Assembly: GCA_041166385.1 (NCBI GenBank)
Contig: JBEEFW010000077.1
Coordinates: 17,220-81,219 of the forward strand
Reading direction: 5' to 3'
DNA from: DASUCS01 sp041166385
GTDB taxonomy: Bacteria > Actinomycetota > Acidimicrobiia > Acidimicrobiales > JACDCH01
Length of the DNA: 64,000 bases
Part shown: piece by piece, positions 48,754 to 57,913 of the stretch
Layout of the letters: the number at the start of each line of letters is the position of its first letter
Numbering within the stretch: position 1 is the first letter of the stretch
Notes under the pieces: generated by a model
What the model was told of the DNA's origin: nothing
The model's database searches: none
Seen by the model: only the letters and a program-made list of their open reading frames with translations
Program-made: the position numbers and the translations under genes

Positions 48754-49716
48754 ATGGCACGGGTCTTCTCCGGGATGGCACCCAGCGGCGACGCGACGCT
48801 CGGCAGCCTGCTGGGTGCGCTGCGGCACTGGGTCGCGGTCCAGAACGTGGACGCCTACTACTGCGTCGTCGACCTCCACGCCCTCACCGTTCCTCAAGAC
48901 CCGGTGGAGCTGCGCGGCCGGACGCTCGAGCTCGCGACGGTGTTCCTGGCTGTCGGACTCGACCCCGAGGTCTCGACGCTGTTCGTGCAGAGCCACGTGC
49001 ATGAACACGCCGAGCTGGCCTGGCTGATGGAGTGCACCGCCGCATTCGGCGAGCTGAGCCGGATGACGCAGTTCAAGGACAAGTCGGAATCACGCGACTT
49101 CGTTTCCGCCGGGCTGTTCACGTATCCCGCGCTGATGGCGGCGGACATCCTCCTCTACGACACCGAGGAGGTTCCCGTGGGCGACGACCAGCGTCAGCAC
49201 GTGGAGTTCACCCGCGACGTGGCGGAGCGATTCAACAGCCGGTACGGCCCGACCTTCACGGTGCCGAAGGCGGTCATCGCTCCCGTGGGAGCCCGGGTGA
49301 TGGACCTCCAAGATCCGACGCGGAAGATGTCGAAGTCGGACGACGCGGTCGGGGGCACGATCTTGTTGCTCGAAGATCTCGGGTCGGTCTCGAAGAAGAT
49401 CAAGCGAGCGGTGACCGGCACTGATTACGACCCGGCACTACCCGGAGCAAAGAATCTGTTGTCGATGTTGAGCGCAGCAACCAACGAGCCGATCGAGTCT
49501 CTGGCCTCGCGCTACACCCAATATGGTCCGCTGAAGAGCGATACGACCGATGCGGTCGTCGCGCTCCTCGAACCGATCCAGCAGCGCTACCGCGAGCTGT
49601 CAGCCGATCCCGCTGCGGTGGCCAAGACGCTGCAGCACGGCGCGGAGAAGGCCCAAACCGTGGCCTCGACCACGCTCCGCCGGGCCCGCGCGAACATTGG
49701 ATTACTCGACCGATGA
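48754..49716 (+). CDS. trpS: Tryptophanyl-tRNA synthetase
   Basis: The 320-residue class I synthetase has the first signature GDATLGSLLGA (TIGN-like, at 12-22), DDQRQHVEFTRD for tryptophan binding, and KMSKS at 191-195. Length matches bacterial TrpS. It charges tRNA-Trp in the cytoplasm. The last 4 bp overlap the next small membrane gene. It is divergent from scpA. Confidence 0.96.
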   Translation: MARVFSGMAPSGDATLGSLLGALRHWVAVQNVDAYYCVVDLHALTVPQDPVELRGRTLELATVFLAVGLDPEVSTLFVQSHVHEHAELAWLMECTAAFGELSRMTQFKDKSESRDFVSAGLFTYPALMAADILLYDTEEVPVGDDQRQHVEFTRDVAERFNSRYGPTFTVPKAVIAPVGARVMDLQDPTRKMSKSDDAVGGTILLLEDLGSVSKKIKRAVTGTDYDPALPGAKNLLSMLSAATNEPIESLASRYTQYGPLKSDTTDAVVALLEPIQQRYRELSADPAAVAKTLQHGAEKAQTVASTTLRRARANIGLLDR

Positions 49717-49970
49717 AGACCGCGCTCGAGATCTTGCTGTTCGCGTTCGGCTACCCGGCCGCGATCATCGTGATCTTCCGCTTCGTGCCCGTCGTGCGCG
49801 AACGCCGCACGCGCTGGTTCGTGATCCACGAGCTAGGCGTCGCCGCGATCGTCGCCGGGCAAGCGCTCGTGGGAAGCGCGCAGGGCGTGATCATCAACGG
49901 CTCCTGGGGCGTCATCGCCGCCATCTGGTACGCCCTCGGCCCCAGACTCAGTCGTCGTCGCAGTCCTTGA
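49713..49970 (+). CDS. Small membrane protein of unknown function
   Basis: The 85-residue protein has two to three hydrophobic helices: ALEILLFAFGYPAAIIVIFRF at the N-terminus, a positive loop RERRTRWFVIHE, then VAAIVAGQALVG and a third short one. ATG 49713 overlaps trpS by 4 bp, so the two are co-translated. No family is recognised. It overlaps the convergent HD gene by 23 bp. Confidence 0.6.
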   Translation: MKTALEILLFAFGYPAAIIVIFRFVPVVRERRTRWFVIHELGVAAIVAGQALVGSAQGVIINGSWGVIAAIWYALGPRLSRRRSP

Positions 49971-50460
49971 GGACCTGGGCGAGCTCCGGTTCGACCGTCC
50001 ACTGATCGGCGGGCTTGTGGTGTTCGCGGGTCCAGGCTTCCGTGAGCGGATCGCTGCCGGCCATGCCGAGGAGATCGCCGCCGAGCTCGGGATGGAGCAG
50101 GTACAAACCGACGCGGCGAGTGAAGCCACGGCTGTTCATCCACGCTCGTGCGTGTTCGCGGCCGACGAGCATCCCGCACAGCGTGGCGATCACGCGGCCG
50201 TACGTTCGCAGCCCCGACTCGATCTTGCCGACGTCGTGCAGCAGTGCGGCGGCGAGCACCGGACGAGTGGCTTCGTGTCCGACGGAGCGCTCGACGTCAT
50301 GGGCGACGGCGGCCGCGTGGCGCCGGTCGGGATTGCTCATGCGCTGCCAGAGCTGCACCTCGCCCGGCAATAGCTGCGACCGCGCCCAGTCGTCGTCCGA
50401 CTTCTTGGGTCCGCCGGGACGCAGTGACCCGACGAACCGTCGGGCAAGGTGGGCCCACAT
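49948..50460 (-). CDS. HD-domain protein
   Basis: The 170-residue protein has the HD motif LLHDVGKIES (about 80) preceded by HAAAVAHDVER. It has further histidines (EHHKP) near the end, as in small HD hydrolases. The N-terminal MWAHLARRFVG is a natural start (ATG 50460); longer frames overlap the TraR-like gene. Substrate unknown; HD proteins usually hydrolyse nucleotides or cyclic nucleotides. Confidence 0.72.
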   Translation of the reverse strand: MWAHLARRFVGSLRPGGPKKSDDDWARSQLLPGEVQLWQRMSNPDRRHAAAVAHDVERSVGHEATRPVLAAALLHDVGKIESGLRTYGRVIATLCGMLVGREHARAWMNSRGFTRRVGLYLLHPELGGDLLGMAGSDPLTEAWTREHHKPADQWTVEPELAQVLKDCDDD

Positions 50461-50477
50461 CGTGCGGAGCGGCAGAG

Positions 50478-50804
50478 TCAGGCGTGGTCGATGCAGTGGC
50501 GAGCGGCGGGCATCGCCTCGAGACGAGGCTCGGCGATCTCCTTGCCGCACGTCTCGCACTTGCCGAAGTCGCCATTCTCGAGCTTGCCGAGGGCGCGCTT
50601 CACGTCCGCCAGTTGATCGCTCAGCGAGGCGACCAGCATGCGGTTCTCCCCTTGCTCCGCCGCGACCTGGCCGGAGTCGGCGAAGTTCTCGTCGAACGAC
50701 ATGCCCTTGTCGCCGGCGCCGAGATCCTCGAGCTGGTGCTGCAACGAGGCGCGTTCGCTCTCCAGCTGCGAGCGAAAAGAATCGAGTGCTGTCTGCCCCG
50801 GCAT
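50478..50804 (-). CDS. DksA/TraR-type zinc finger protein
   Basis: The 108-residue protein has an N-terminal coiled coil (LESERASLQHQLEDLG; LVASLSDQLADVKRALGKL) and a zinc finger with Cys83 and Cys86 (KCETCGKEI) and Cys104. The fourth ligand is His107 (CIDH) rather than Cys, so it is a C3H variant. DksA-like proteins bind the RNA polymerase secondary channel in response to ppGpp; many short actinobacterial versions are of unknown role. ATG 50804. Confidence 0.82.
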   Translation of the reverse strand: MPGQTALDSFRSQLESERASLQHQLEDLGAGDKGMSFDENFADSGQVAAEQGENRMLVASLSDQLADVKRALGKLENGDFGKCETCGKEIAEPRLEAMPAARHCIDHA

Positions 50805-50814
50805 CCGGAAGAGG

Positions 50815-51750
50815 CTACCTGTTCACGGCTCCGGGGATACCTGCTGCCCTCGGATGAGCCTCCTGGTACACCTGCCAGAGCCGCTCGGTGCTGACCTTCG
50901 TGTACACCTGCGTGGTCGAGATCGACACGTGGCCTAGGAGCTCCTGCACGGCGCGGATGTCGGCTCCGTGATCCAACAGGTGGGTCGCACAGGAGTGCCG
51001 GAGTACGTGTGGGCTGAGGCGAGCGCCGAGCCCGGCGCGATCACCGTGCTTCTTCACGACGAGCCAGGCACCAGCGCGTGTGAGTCGTCCGCCCCTGGCG
51101 TTGAGGAACACGGCCTCCGTGTCACCGCGCCGCGCCCACCGTTCGGGCTCGAGCTCGGGCCGTCCGGCATCGAACCACGCGGCCAACGCCCGGATCGCCG
51201 GCCGCCCGAGCGGCACGATCCGCTCCTTGGCCCCCTTGCCGAACGCCCGCAGCAATGCGCCGTCGAGGTCGACGTCGGCCAGCGACAGACCGACGAGCTC
51301 GGAGATGCGGATGCCCGTGCCGTAGAGCACCTCGAGGATGGCTCGGTCGCGTTGGCTGACTGGGTCGTCGCCGACGACCCCGTCGATGAGCTCGCTGACC
51401 TCGTTCTCGGTCAGCGCCTTCGGAAGTCCCGCCGGTACACGCGGGGCTTCGACGCCGGCGGCCGCGTCGACGGCCGTCACGCCCTCGTCGGCCAGGAAGT
51501 GGTGCAACGAACGCACGGCAACCGACGCCCGAGCGACCGACGCAGGTGCCTTGCCTTGCTTACGGAGGTGCGTGATGTACGCAGCGATGTCAGCCGCGCC
51601 GACTGCGGTCAGCTCGACCGAGCGCTTCGCGATCCACTCGATGTACGAGCGCAGGTCACGGCGATACGCGGTCAGCGTGTTCACCGATCGGCCTCGTTCC
51701 ACCGCCAACCAAGTGAGGAACTCCTCGGCCTCGATCGGCAGATCGGTCAT
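50815..51750 (-). CDS. xerD: Site-specific tyrosine recombinase XerD
   Basis: The 311-residue recombinase has the SAM-like N-domain (AEEFLTWLAVERGRSVNTLTAYRRDL) and all catalytic residues: Arg in GTGIRISELV, Lys in GKGAKERIVPL, HVLRHSCATHLL (His-x-x-Arg), GHVSISTTQVYTK with His and Tyr. It should resolve chromosome dimers at dif. Its place between the NUDIX gene and the scpAB group matches mycobacterial XerD. It is the housekeeping enzyme and unlikely to serve the island at 22-29 kb. Confidence 0.93.
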   Translation of the reverse strand: MTDLPIEAEEFLTWLAVERGRSVNTLTAYRRDLRSYIEWIAKRSVELTAVGAADIAAYITHLRKQGKAPASVARASVAVRSLHHFLADEGVTAVDAAAGVEAPRVPAGLPKALTENEVSELIDGVVGDDPVSQRDRAILEVLYGTGIRISELVGLSLADVDLDGALLRAFGKGAKERIVPLGRPAIRALAAWFDAGRPELEPERWARRGDTEAVFLNARGGRLTRAGAWLVVKKHGDRAGLGARLSPHVLRHSCATHLLDHGADIRAVQELLGHVSISTTQVYTKVSTERLWQVYQEAHPRAAGIPGAVNR

Positions 51751-52292
51751 CCTTGATGCATCCGTTCGCGCGCAAGCGTCAGCGCGATGATGGACTTCGC
51801 GTCGACGAGCTCACCCGCGGCGATGAGGTTCGGCACCTCGTCGAGCGACACGTACTCGATTGTCATCGCCGACTCCTCGGGACCCACAGGAGCGCGCTGG
51901 CCTTCGGTGATGCCTGTCGCGAGGTACGCGAAGGAGTGCTCATCGCAGAACCCTGGCGAGTTGTAGAACTCGCCGAGCAGCTCCATGTGCTCGGCGAGCA
52001 GGCCGACCTCCTCCTCGAGCTCGCGACGAGCCGTGACCGCGGGCTCCTCGCCGTCGACATCGCGCTTACCCGCGGGAATCTCGAGTAGATCGGCGTCGAT
52101 CGCCGCCCGGAACTGGCGTACGAGCACCGCGCGCCCGTCGTCGAGCACGGCGACCACCGACACCGCGCCGGGATGATGCACGATGTCCCGCTTGAAGCGG
52201 GCGCCGTCGGGTGCCTCGAACTCCACCTCGCCCAGCCAGATCGAGTGCGCCCTGAACAGCTCGACCTCGCCGAGCCTCTTGAATGCCGGCAA
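51747..52292 (-). CDS. NUDIX hydrolase, ADP-ribose pyrophosphatase-like
   Basis: The 181-residue protein has the Nudix box GKRDVDGEEPAVTARRELEEE VG (G-x5-E-x7-REUxEExGU pattern, at about 75-97). The segment FYNSPGFCDEHSFAYLATGI matches ADP-ribose pyrophosphatases such as NudF. It sits between pyrG and xerD, as the mycobacterial Rv1700. ATG 52292 touches the pyrG stop; it overlaps xerD by 4 bp. Confidence 0.9.
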   Translation of the reverse strand: MPAFKRLGEVELFRAHSIWLGEVEFEAPDGARFKRDIVHHPGAVSVVAVLDDGRAVLVRQFRAAIDADLLEIPAGKRDVDGEEPAVTARRELEEEVGLLAEHMELLGEFYNSPGFCDEHSFAYLATGITEGQRAPVGPEESAMTIEYVSLDEVPNLIAAGELVDAKSIIALTLARERMHQG

Positions 52293-53948
52293 CTACGGAA
52301 CCGTGATCGTGGTCTCGAGGTCGTCGTGCAGGAACAGGTGCGGGTTGCGACCCTCCGCCCGAGCCAGCGCCGCGCCGATGAATTCGCGGAACAACGGTGC
52401 CGGGCGATCGGGCCGGCTCTTGAACTCGGGGTGCGCTTGGGTGCCGACCCAGAACGGATGACCAATGAGTTCGACGAACTCCACGAGCCGACCGTCGGGT
52501 GACATCCCGGACGGCCACAGCCCCGCTTCTTCGAACTTGGCCTTGTACTTGTTGTTGAACTCGTAGCGATGACGGTGGCGTTCTGACACCACCCGCTCGC
52601 CGTAGGCCCGCTCGACGATCGAGCCGGGCGCGAGCTCTGCGAAGTACGCGCCGAGCCGCATGGTGCCGCCCTTGGCCGTGACGTCGCGCTGGCTCTCGAG
52701 CAGATCGATCACCGGGTGCGGCGTCTGCGGATCGAACTCGCTCGTGTTGGCACCGGCGAGTCCGCACACGTTGCGGGCGAAGTCGACGGTCATCACGTGC
52801 AGCCCGAGACACAAACCGAGGCACGGGATGCCTTGCTCGCGTGCGTAGCCCGCCGCCGCGATCTTGCCTTCTCCGCCGCGCTCGCCGAACCCGCCCGGGA
52901 TCACGATGCCGTCGAGGTCGCGGAGACGACCCGCCGCGAGCAGGCCTTCCACCTCTTCGGCTTGGATCCAGTCGATCTCCACCGCGGCACCGTGGTGGAA
53001 TCCTCCGTGCTTCAGCGCTTCGACCACGGACAGGTAGGCGTCGAGCAGGCTGACGTACTTGCCGATGAGCCCGATGCGCACCGGCTTCTCGGCGGCCTCG
53101 ACGCGATCGACGAGCGCTTCCCACGCGCTGAGGTCGGGCGGGTCGTCGGGCAGACCGAGATGAGCGCACACGACGCGGTCGAGCCCTTCGTCGTGGAGCA
53201 CGAGCGGGATCTCGTAGATGTTGCGGGCGTCGGCGGCATTGACCACGGCATCGACCGGTACGTCGCAGAGATTCGAGATCTTGCGCTTCAGCGCGTCGGA
53301 CAAGGGGCGATCGCTGCGGCACACGATGGCGTCGGGCTGGATGCCGCGAGAGCGCAACTCGGTGACCGAGTGCTGCGTCGGCTTCGTCTTCTGCTCGCCC
53401 GAGGGGCCGATGAACGGCACCAGCGTGACGTGCAGGTAGCAGACGTTCTCGCGGCCGACGTCGAGGCGGAACTGCCGTATGGCCTCGAGGAACGGGAGGA
53501 TCTCGATGTCGCCGACCGTGCCTCCGATCTCGGTGATGACGACGTCGACCTCATCCGCGGCGAGCCGAGTGATGCGGCGCTTGATCTCGTCGGTGATGTG
53601 AGGGATCACCTGCACGGTCTTGCCGAGATAGTCGCCCCGGCGTTCGGCCGTGAGCACCGCTGAATAGATCGAGCCAGTCGTGGCGTTGGAGTCACGCGAG
53701 AGTCGCTCGTCGACGAACCGTTCGTAGTGGCCGAGATCGAGGTCGGTCTCGCCGCCGTCGTCGGTCACGAACACCTCGCCGTGTTCGAACGGGTTCATCG
53801 TGCCCGGATCGACGTTGATGTACGGGTCGAGCTTCTGCATCGTGACCCGGAGCCCGCGCAACTTGAGGAGACGACCGAGCGATGAGGCGGTGAGTCCCTT
53901 ACCCAGGGAAGAAGCCACGCCACCCGTTACGAATATGTGTTTCGTCAC
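52293..53948 (-). CDS. pyrG: CTP synthase
   Basis: The 551-residue enzyme has the N-terminal synthetase domain (HIFVTGGVASSLGKGLTASS; YINVDPGTMNPFEHGEVFV) and a C-terminal class I glutamine amidotransferase with GGFGERG, the catalytic Cys in CLGLCLGLH, and the His-Pro-Glu of QAHPEF. It converts UTP to CTP with glutamine. ATG 53948 is the family start. A divergent gene begins 89 bp upstream. Confidence 0.97.
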   Translation of the reverse strand: MTKHIFVTGGVASSLGKGLTASSLGRLLKLRGLRVTMQKLDPYINVDPGTMNPFEHGEVFVTDDGGETDLDLGHYERFVDERLSRDSNATTGSIYSAVLTAERRGDYLGKTVQVIPHITDEIKRRITRLAADEVDVVITEIGGTVGDIEILPFLEAIRQFRLDVGRENVCYLHVTLVPFIGPSGEQKTKPTQHSVTELRSRGIQPDAIVCRSDRPLSDALKRKISNLCDVPVDAVVNAADARNIYEIPLVLHDEGLDRVVCAHLGLPDDPPDLSAWEALVDRVEAAEKPVRIGLIGKYVSLLDAYLSVVEALKHGGFHHGAAVEIDWIQAEEVEGLLAAGRLRDLDGIVIPGGFGERGGEGKIAAAGYAREQGIPCLGLCLGLHVMTVDFARNVCGLAGANTSEFDPQTPHPVIDLLESQRDVTAKGGTMRLGAYFAELAPGSIVERAYGERVVSERHRHRYEFNNKYKAKFEEAGLWPSGMSPDGRLVEFVELIGHPFWVGTQAHPEFKSRPDRPAPLFREFIGAALARAEGRNPHLFLHDDLETTITVP

Positions 53949-54037
53949 GGGAGACCACCATATCGCGCAAGCGTGCCCATCCCGGGGGATGGTTTGGGCA
54001 TAGCGTTCGGCGGCAGCGAGAGGTGGGGGTAGGGCCT

Positions 54038-54706
54038 GTGGCGGATGAACCGAACTTGAGCTCGGAGACGATCGAGGAACTCAGGCCGCGCGAAGGCGAT
54101 CAGATCCGTGAGGCGAACAAGGCAACAAAGGCTCTGAGAGGCTGCGGAGTTCCCACGATCGTCGCCGTGGTCGTTGCTCTCGTAGCCGCGGGTACCGTCC
54201 TCGCCATACTCGCCGGAGGCGACGACGACGAGGAGAGCACGGCCACCTCAGAGTCCACATCGTCGTCTTCATCGTCGAGTGCTGTCGCGGCCGCACCGCC
54301 CGAGCCGGTCGCGCCGGCGGCGGCGCCGGGCTCGGGGCCGTGCGCGCAGTACCACGTGACGGGGACGTGGACGATCGACCAGGGCGGCGGCTACACGCCG
54401 ACGGTCTCGCTCCGGCAAACCGGGACGAACCTGACTGGAGAGTTCGTCCTGTCGGATGCGGAAGCGCAGGGCGCGAACGTCGTGTCACCGTCCAACCCGG
54501 TCACCGGCTCGCTCACCGGCGACCAACTCGTATTCGTCGCGTCACAAGCGAAGAAGGACGGATCGAAGAGCGAGGGCGAGTACAAGGGCACCGTGACTGA
54601 AGCGGGTATCGCCAACGGCACTGCGAGAGACAAGGCAGTGTCGGGCGGGGGTTCGGTGCCGTGGACGATGACCGGCGGCACGTTCACGTGCGTCAAGCGC
54701 GCGTGA
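54038..54706 (+). CDS. Single-pass membrane protein with Ser-rich linker
   Basis: The 222-residue product has a cytoplasmic N-terminal part, a transmembrane helix at 39-60 (PTIVAVVVALVAAGTVLAIL), an acidic/serine linker (residues 61-95) and an extracytoplasmic C-terminal domain with many Gly/Thr/Val (TGTWTIDQGGGYTPTVSLRQ) that looks beta-stranded and lipocalin-like. GTG 54038 has a GGGGG-type box; GTG 54023 is the alternative. No family is recognised. Confidence 0.65.
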   Translation: MADEPNLSSETIEELRPREGDQIREANKATKALRGCGVPTIVAVVVALVAAGTVLAILAGGDDDEESTATSESTSSSSSSSAVAAAPPEPVAPAAAPGSGPCAQYHVTGTWTIDQGGGYTPTVSLRQTGTNLTGEFVLSDAEAQGANVVSPSNPVTGSLTGDQLVFVASQAKKDGSKSEGEYKGTVTEAGIANGTARDKAVSGGGSVPWTMTGGTFTCVKRA

Positions 54707-56300
54707 TCTGAGACCGCGCCGCCGCGAGCAGTTCGGCGGCATGCTCACGAGCGGTGCCACTGTCGGGTGAGCCAGAGAGCATGCGGGACAGCTCGATGAC
54801 ACGGTCATCGTCTGCAAGCGCGGCCGCAGTCGCAGTCGTGGTGGTGCCGTCATCGTGCTTCGTCACCGCCACCTGCGTGGTCGCGTACGCCGCCACCTGT
54901 GGGAGGTGGGTCACGACGAGCACCTGACGGTCGGCGGCGAGTTGCGCCAGCGCGTGACCGACGGCGGTCGCGGCCTGCCCACCGATGCCGGCGTCGACCT
55001 CGTCGAACACCAACGTCGGCGGTCCGCTGTCGTCGCGGGTGCCGAGCAGCACGAGACGGAGCGCGAGCATCGCCCGGGCCAGCTCGCCGCCGGAGGCCAC
55101 CTTGGTCAGTGGAAGTTGCGGCGCTCCCGGATTCGCAGCGAGCAGGAAGGCAACGTCGTCGCCTGGATCTGTATCGCCGACGGACAGGCCGACGGTGGCG
55201 TTCGCCATCGCGAGTGCGGTGAGGTGCCCCTGCACCTCCTCGGCCATGCGAGGCGCGTTGGCGCGTCGAGCTTTGGCCACCTTGCGTGCGGCCGCAGCGA
55301 TGGCGTCCTTCGCCGCCGCACGCTCACGATCCAGCTCGGCGGCCCGGACATCGTGGGTCTCGAGCTCGACCAGACGCTGGCGGGTCTCTTCGGCAAACGC
55401 CATGACGTCGGCCAGCGACTCGCCGTACTTGCGCCGCAGGTCGAACAGCAGATGTCGCCGATCACGCACGGCCGACAACCGCTCGGGATCGTCGTCGATT
55501 TGCTCGCCCAGTGCACGCAGCTCGGACGCGGCATCCGAGAGCTCCGCCGCGGCGGCGCGCAACCGTTCATCGATCGCGCTGAACGGCGCACGCTCGGCCA
55601 GGCTCGACACCGCCGCGCCGAGCGAGTCAACCGCACCCCCGTCGCCGGCGAGCGCCTCGACAGCGGCCGCGGCAGCCTCTTGGTGCGCCTGTGCGTTGGT
55701 GAGCGTGTCCTCCTCGACGGACAAGCGGTTGTCCTCGTCCGGATCGACGATCGCTGCCGCATCGAGCTCGTTCACCTGGAAGCGCACGAGATCGAGCTCG
55801 CGCGCTCGGGATCGTTCGTCGCCGCCGAGCTCGTCGAGTAGTGCCTCGACGCGGGTCAGCTCTCGCCGAGCGTCGTGGAGCGCGCTGAGATCAATTCGAC
55901 CGAAGTGATCGAGCGCACCACGCTGGACAGCCGGCGAAAGGAGTGACTGGTGCTCGTGCTGGCCGTGGAGGTCGACGAGCCGTGCGCCCCACTCACTCAG
56001 TGCGGATGCGGGTGCCAGGCGGCCGTTGACGTAGGCGCGGGAGCGTCCGACGGCGGGTACGACGCGCGCCAGCACGACCTCCTCGTCATCGACGACGAAT
56101 CGACCTTCGATCGTGGCCTCGTCAGTCCCGGGGCGCACGAGTGCGGCGTCGGCCTTGCCGCCCACCAGCAGCTCCACCGCCTCGACCAGCATCGTCTTGC
56201 CGGCACCGGTCTCCCCCGTCAGTGCCGTCATGCCGGCGCCCAGCAGCAGCCGCAGGTCGGCGATCACTCCCAGATTGCGAACGCTGAGCTCGATCAGCAT
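54693..56300 (-). CDS. recN: DNA repair protein RecN
   Basis: The 535-residue SMC-like ATPase has MLIELSVRNLGVIADL at the start, Walker A GETGAGKTM (31-39), LHGQHEHQSLL, a coiled-coil middle, and the C-terminal signature ASGGELARAMLALR with Walker B LVFDEVDAGIGG. It acts in double-strand break repair. ATG 56300 is the family start; a longer frame to 56681 overlaps nadK. It follows nadK by 13 bp and converges on the gene at 54038, overlapping it by 14 bp. Confidence 0.95.
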   Translation of the reverse strand: MLIELSVRNLGVIADLRLLLGAGMTALTGETGAGKTMLVEAVELLVGGKADAALVRPGTDEATIEGRFVVDDEEVVLARVVPAVGRSRAYVNGRLAPASALSEWGARLVDLHGQHEHQSLLSPAVQRGALDHFGRIDLSALHDARRELTRVEALLDELGGDERSRARELDLVRFQVNELDAAAIVDPDEDNRLSVEEDTLTNAQAHQEAAAAAVEALAGDGGAVDSLGAAVSSLAERAPFSAIDERLRAAAAELSDAASELRALGEQIDDDPERLSAVRDRRHLLFDLRRKYGESLADVMAFAEETRQRLVELETHDVRAAELDRERAAAKDAIAAAARKVAKARRANAPRMAEEVQGHLTALAMANATVGLSVGDTDPGDDVAFLLAANPGAPQLPLTKVASGGELARAMLALRLVLLGTRDDSGPPTLVFDEVDAGIGGQAATAVGHALAQLAADRQVLVVTHLPQVAAYATTQVAVTKHDDGTTTTATAAALADDDRVIELSRMLSGSPDSGTAREHAAELLAAARSQITRA

Positions 56301-56313
56301 CTCGTGGTGATCC

Positions 56314-57156
56314 CTACCGATCCGACAGGCCGAACTTCGCCTTGAGGATGCGGTGGAAGTTGTTGCCGCCGAAGCGGACCAACTTCGCGGGGATCGACGC
56401 CGCTGTGCACTCGACGGCCTGTCCGTCGGTGAGCTCGCCGAGGTGGCGCCCATCCACCGACACCGTGGCGGGCCGGTGCCCGTCGACCTCGAGGCGAACC
56501 GTGGCCTCGGGTGCGAGCACCATCGAGCGGTCGAACAGCATGTGCGGCGACACCGGCGTGACGACCATCGCGCGGTGCGCTGGGTCGACGATCGGGCCGC
56601 GCGCCGAGAACGAGTACGCGGTCGAGCCTGTCGGTGTCGCGATGATGAGCCCGTCGGCGGCGTACGTGGTGAAGAACTCACCGTCGAGTGAGAGCTTCAA
56701 ACGAACCGTGCGACCGGTCGGTGTCTTCTCGATCACGCATTCGTTCAGCGCGAGCGTCTGCAAGGAGCTGGCGACGCGCACGTCGAGCATCATGCGTTCC
56801 TCGATCCGGTGCTCGCCGTTGAAAACGCGGTCCAGCGCGGTGAACAGGTCCGATGGCTCGACCTCGGTGAGGTAGCCGAGCTGGCCGACGTTCACGCCGA
56901 GCACTGGCACGCCCTTCGCGGCGACGAGATCGACGGTGCGCAACATCGTGCCGTCGCCACCGAGGCTGATCGCGAGGTCGCATCCATCAGGCAGCACCTC
57001 GTCGGACACTCCGAGGTCGGCGCGATCGATCAGTGCGGCGTCCTCCGTGGGGAGACGCACTTCGTGGTGGCGCTCGGCCAGCCAGCCAACCGCTTGCGAC
57101 GCCAGCGCGTGGGCCTCACTGCGCTCGTGGTGCACGAGGATGGCGATCGTTCCCAT
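56314..57156 (-). CDS. nadK: NAD kinase
   Basis: The 280-residue kinase phosphorylates NAD to NADP. It has the catalytic GGDGT (66-70), then the NECVIEK, DGLIIATPTGSTAY and later SARGPIVDPA segments. It begins MGTIAILVHHERSEA. It abuts tlyA (1-bp overlap) and is 13 bp upstream of recN, the tlyA-nadK-recN order of mycobacteria. Confidence 0.95.
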   Translation of the reverse strand: MGTIAILVHHERSEAHALASQAVGWLAERHHEVRLPTEDAALIDRADLGVSDEVLPDGCDLAISLGGDGTMLRTVDLVAAKGVPVLGVNVGQLGYLTEVEPSDLFTALDRVFNGEHRIEERMMLDVRVASSLQTLALNECVIEKTPTGRTVRLKLSLDGEFFTTYAADGLIIATPTGSTAYSFSARGPIVDPAHRAMVVTPVSPHMLFDRSMVLAPEATVRLEVDGHRPATVSVDGRHLGELTDGQAVECTAASIPAKLVRFGGNNFHRILKAKFGLSDR

Positions 57157-57905
57157 CAGGCCTCGCTCGTGCGCGCGTGCAACAGGAGCTCCACGTTGCC
57201 GTCGGCCCCCTTCAGCGGCGACTCCATCGTCCCCATGATGGCCGCACCGAGCTCGGTCAGCGCGCCGGACACCTCCTCGAGCACACGAGCGTGCACCTCG
57301 GGGTCACGGATCACGCCGCGTCCCCGGGCGGCCTCGGCCCGCCCGGCCTCGAACTGGGGCTTCACGAGCAGCACGAGGTCAGCTCCCGGCGCGGCGCACG
57401 CGAGCAGCGCGGGCGCGACCGTGCGCAGCGAGATGAACGAGAGGTCGGCGACCACGAGGTCGACCGTGCCCCCGATCGCGGCGGCGTCGAGCGAGCGGAC
57501 GTTGGTGCGCTCGCGGAGATCCACCCGCTCGTCGCTCCGCAGCCGCTCGTGGAGCTGCCCGTAGCCGACGTCCACGGCCACGACCTGCCGGGCACCGCGT
57601 TGGAGGAGGCAGTCGGTGAACCCTCCGGTTGATGCGCCGGCGTCGAGGGCGCGTGCTCCGGTCACATCGATGCCGAATCCTTGGAGCGCCGCTGCCAGCT
57701 TGTCGCCCCCCCGGCTGACGTACGCCCGCGGGGGTCCTTCGACGACGATCGCGTCGGAGGCGGCCACCAGGCGGGCGGCCTTGTCGGCGATCGCGCCACC
57801 CACCATGACTCGTCGGGCGGCGATCGCCTCGACGGCGCGTTCGCGGCTGCTGACCAGCCCTCGCCGGACGAGCTCCGCGTCGAGGCGGCGCCGCGTGCTC
57901 GTCAG
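57156..57905 (-). CDS. tlyA: TlyA-type rRNA 2'-O-methyltransferase (haemolysin family)
   Basis: The product has an N-terminal S4 RNA-binding domain (RRRLDAELVRRGLVSSRERAV) and a C-terminal FtsJ-like methyltransferase (ALDAGASTGGFTDCLLQRG; KPQFEAG). The S4 domain begins before any ATG, GTG or TTG: the first ATG (57806) would remove most of it. I place the start at CTG 57905, 4-8 bp after AAGG, giving 249 residues, close to family length. Mycobacterial TlyA 2'-O-methylates 16S and 23S rRNA. It is 8 bp after the gene at 57914. Confidence 0.85.
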   Translation of the reverse strand: MTSTRRRLDAELVRRGLVSSRERAVEAIAARRVMVGGAIADKAARLVAASDAIVVEGPPRAYVSRGGDKLAAALQGFGIDVTGARALDAGASTGGFTDCLLQRGARQVVAVDVGYGQLHERLRSDERVDLRERTNVRSLDAAAIGGTVDLVVADLSFISLRTVAPALLACAAPGADLVLLVKPQFEAGRAEAARGRGVIRDPEVHARVLEEVSGALTELGAAIMGTMESPLKGADGNVELLLHARTSEA

Positions 57906-57913
57906 CTGCCTTG

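Noticed and set aside
50815..51750. XerD as the integrase of the island.
   Set aside because: It sits in the conserved housekeeping position between the NUDIX and scpAB genes, far from the element, with all features of the dif recombinase.
54693..56681. An N-terminally extended RecN.
   Set aside because: The first 127 residues are out-of-frame translation of nadK; the family start is MLIELSVRNLGVI at 56300.
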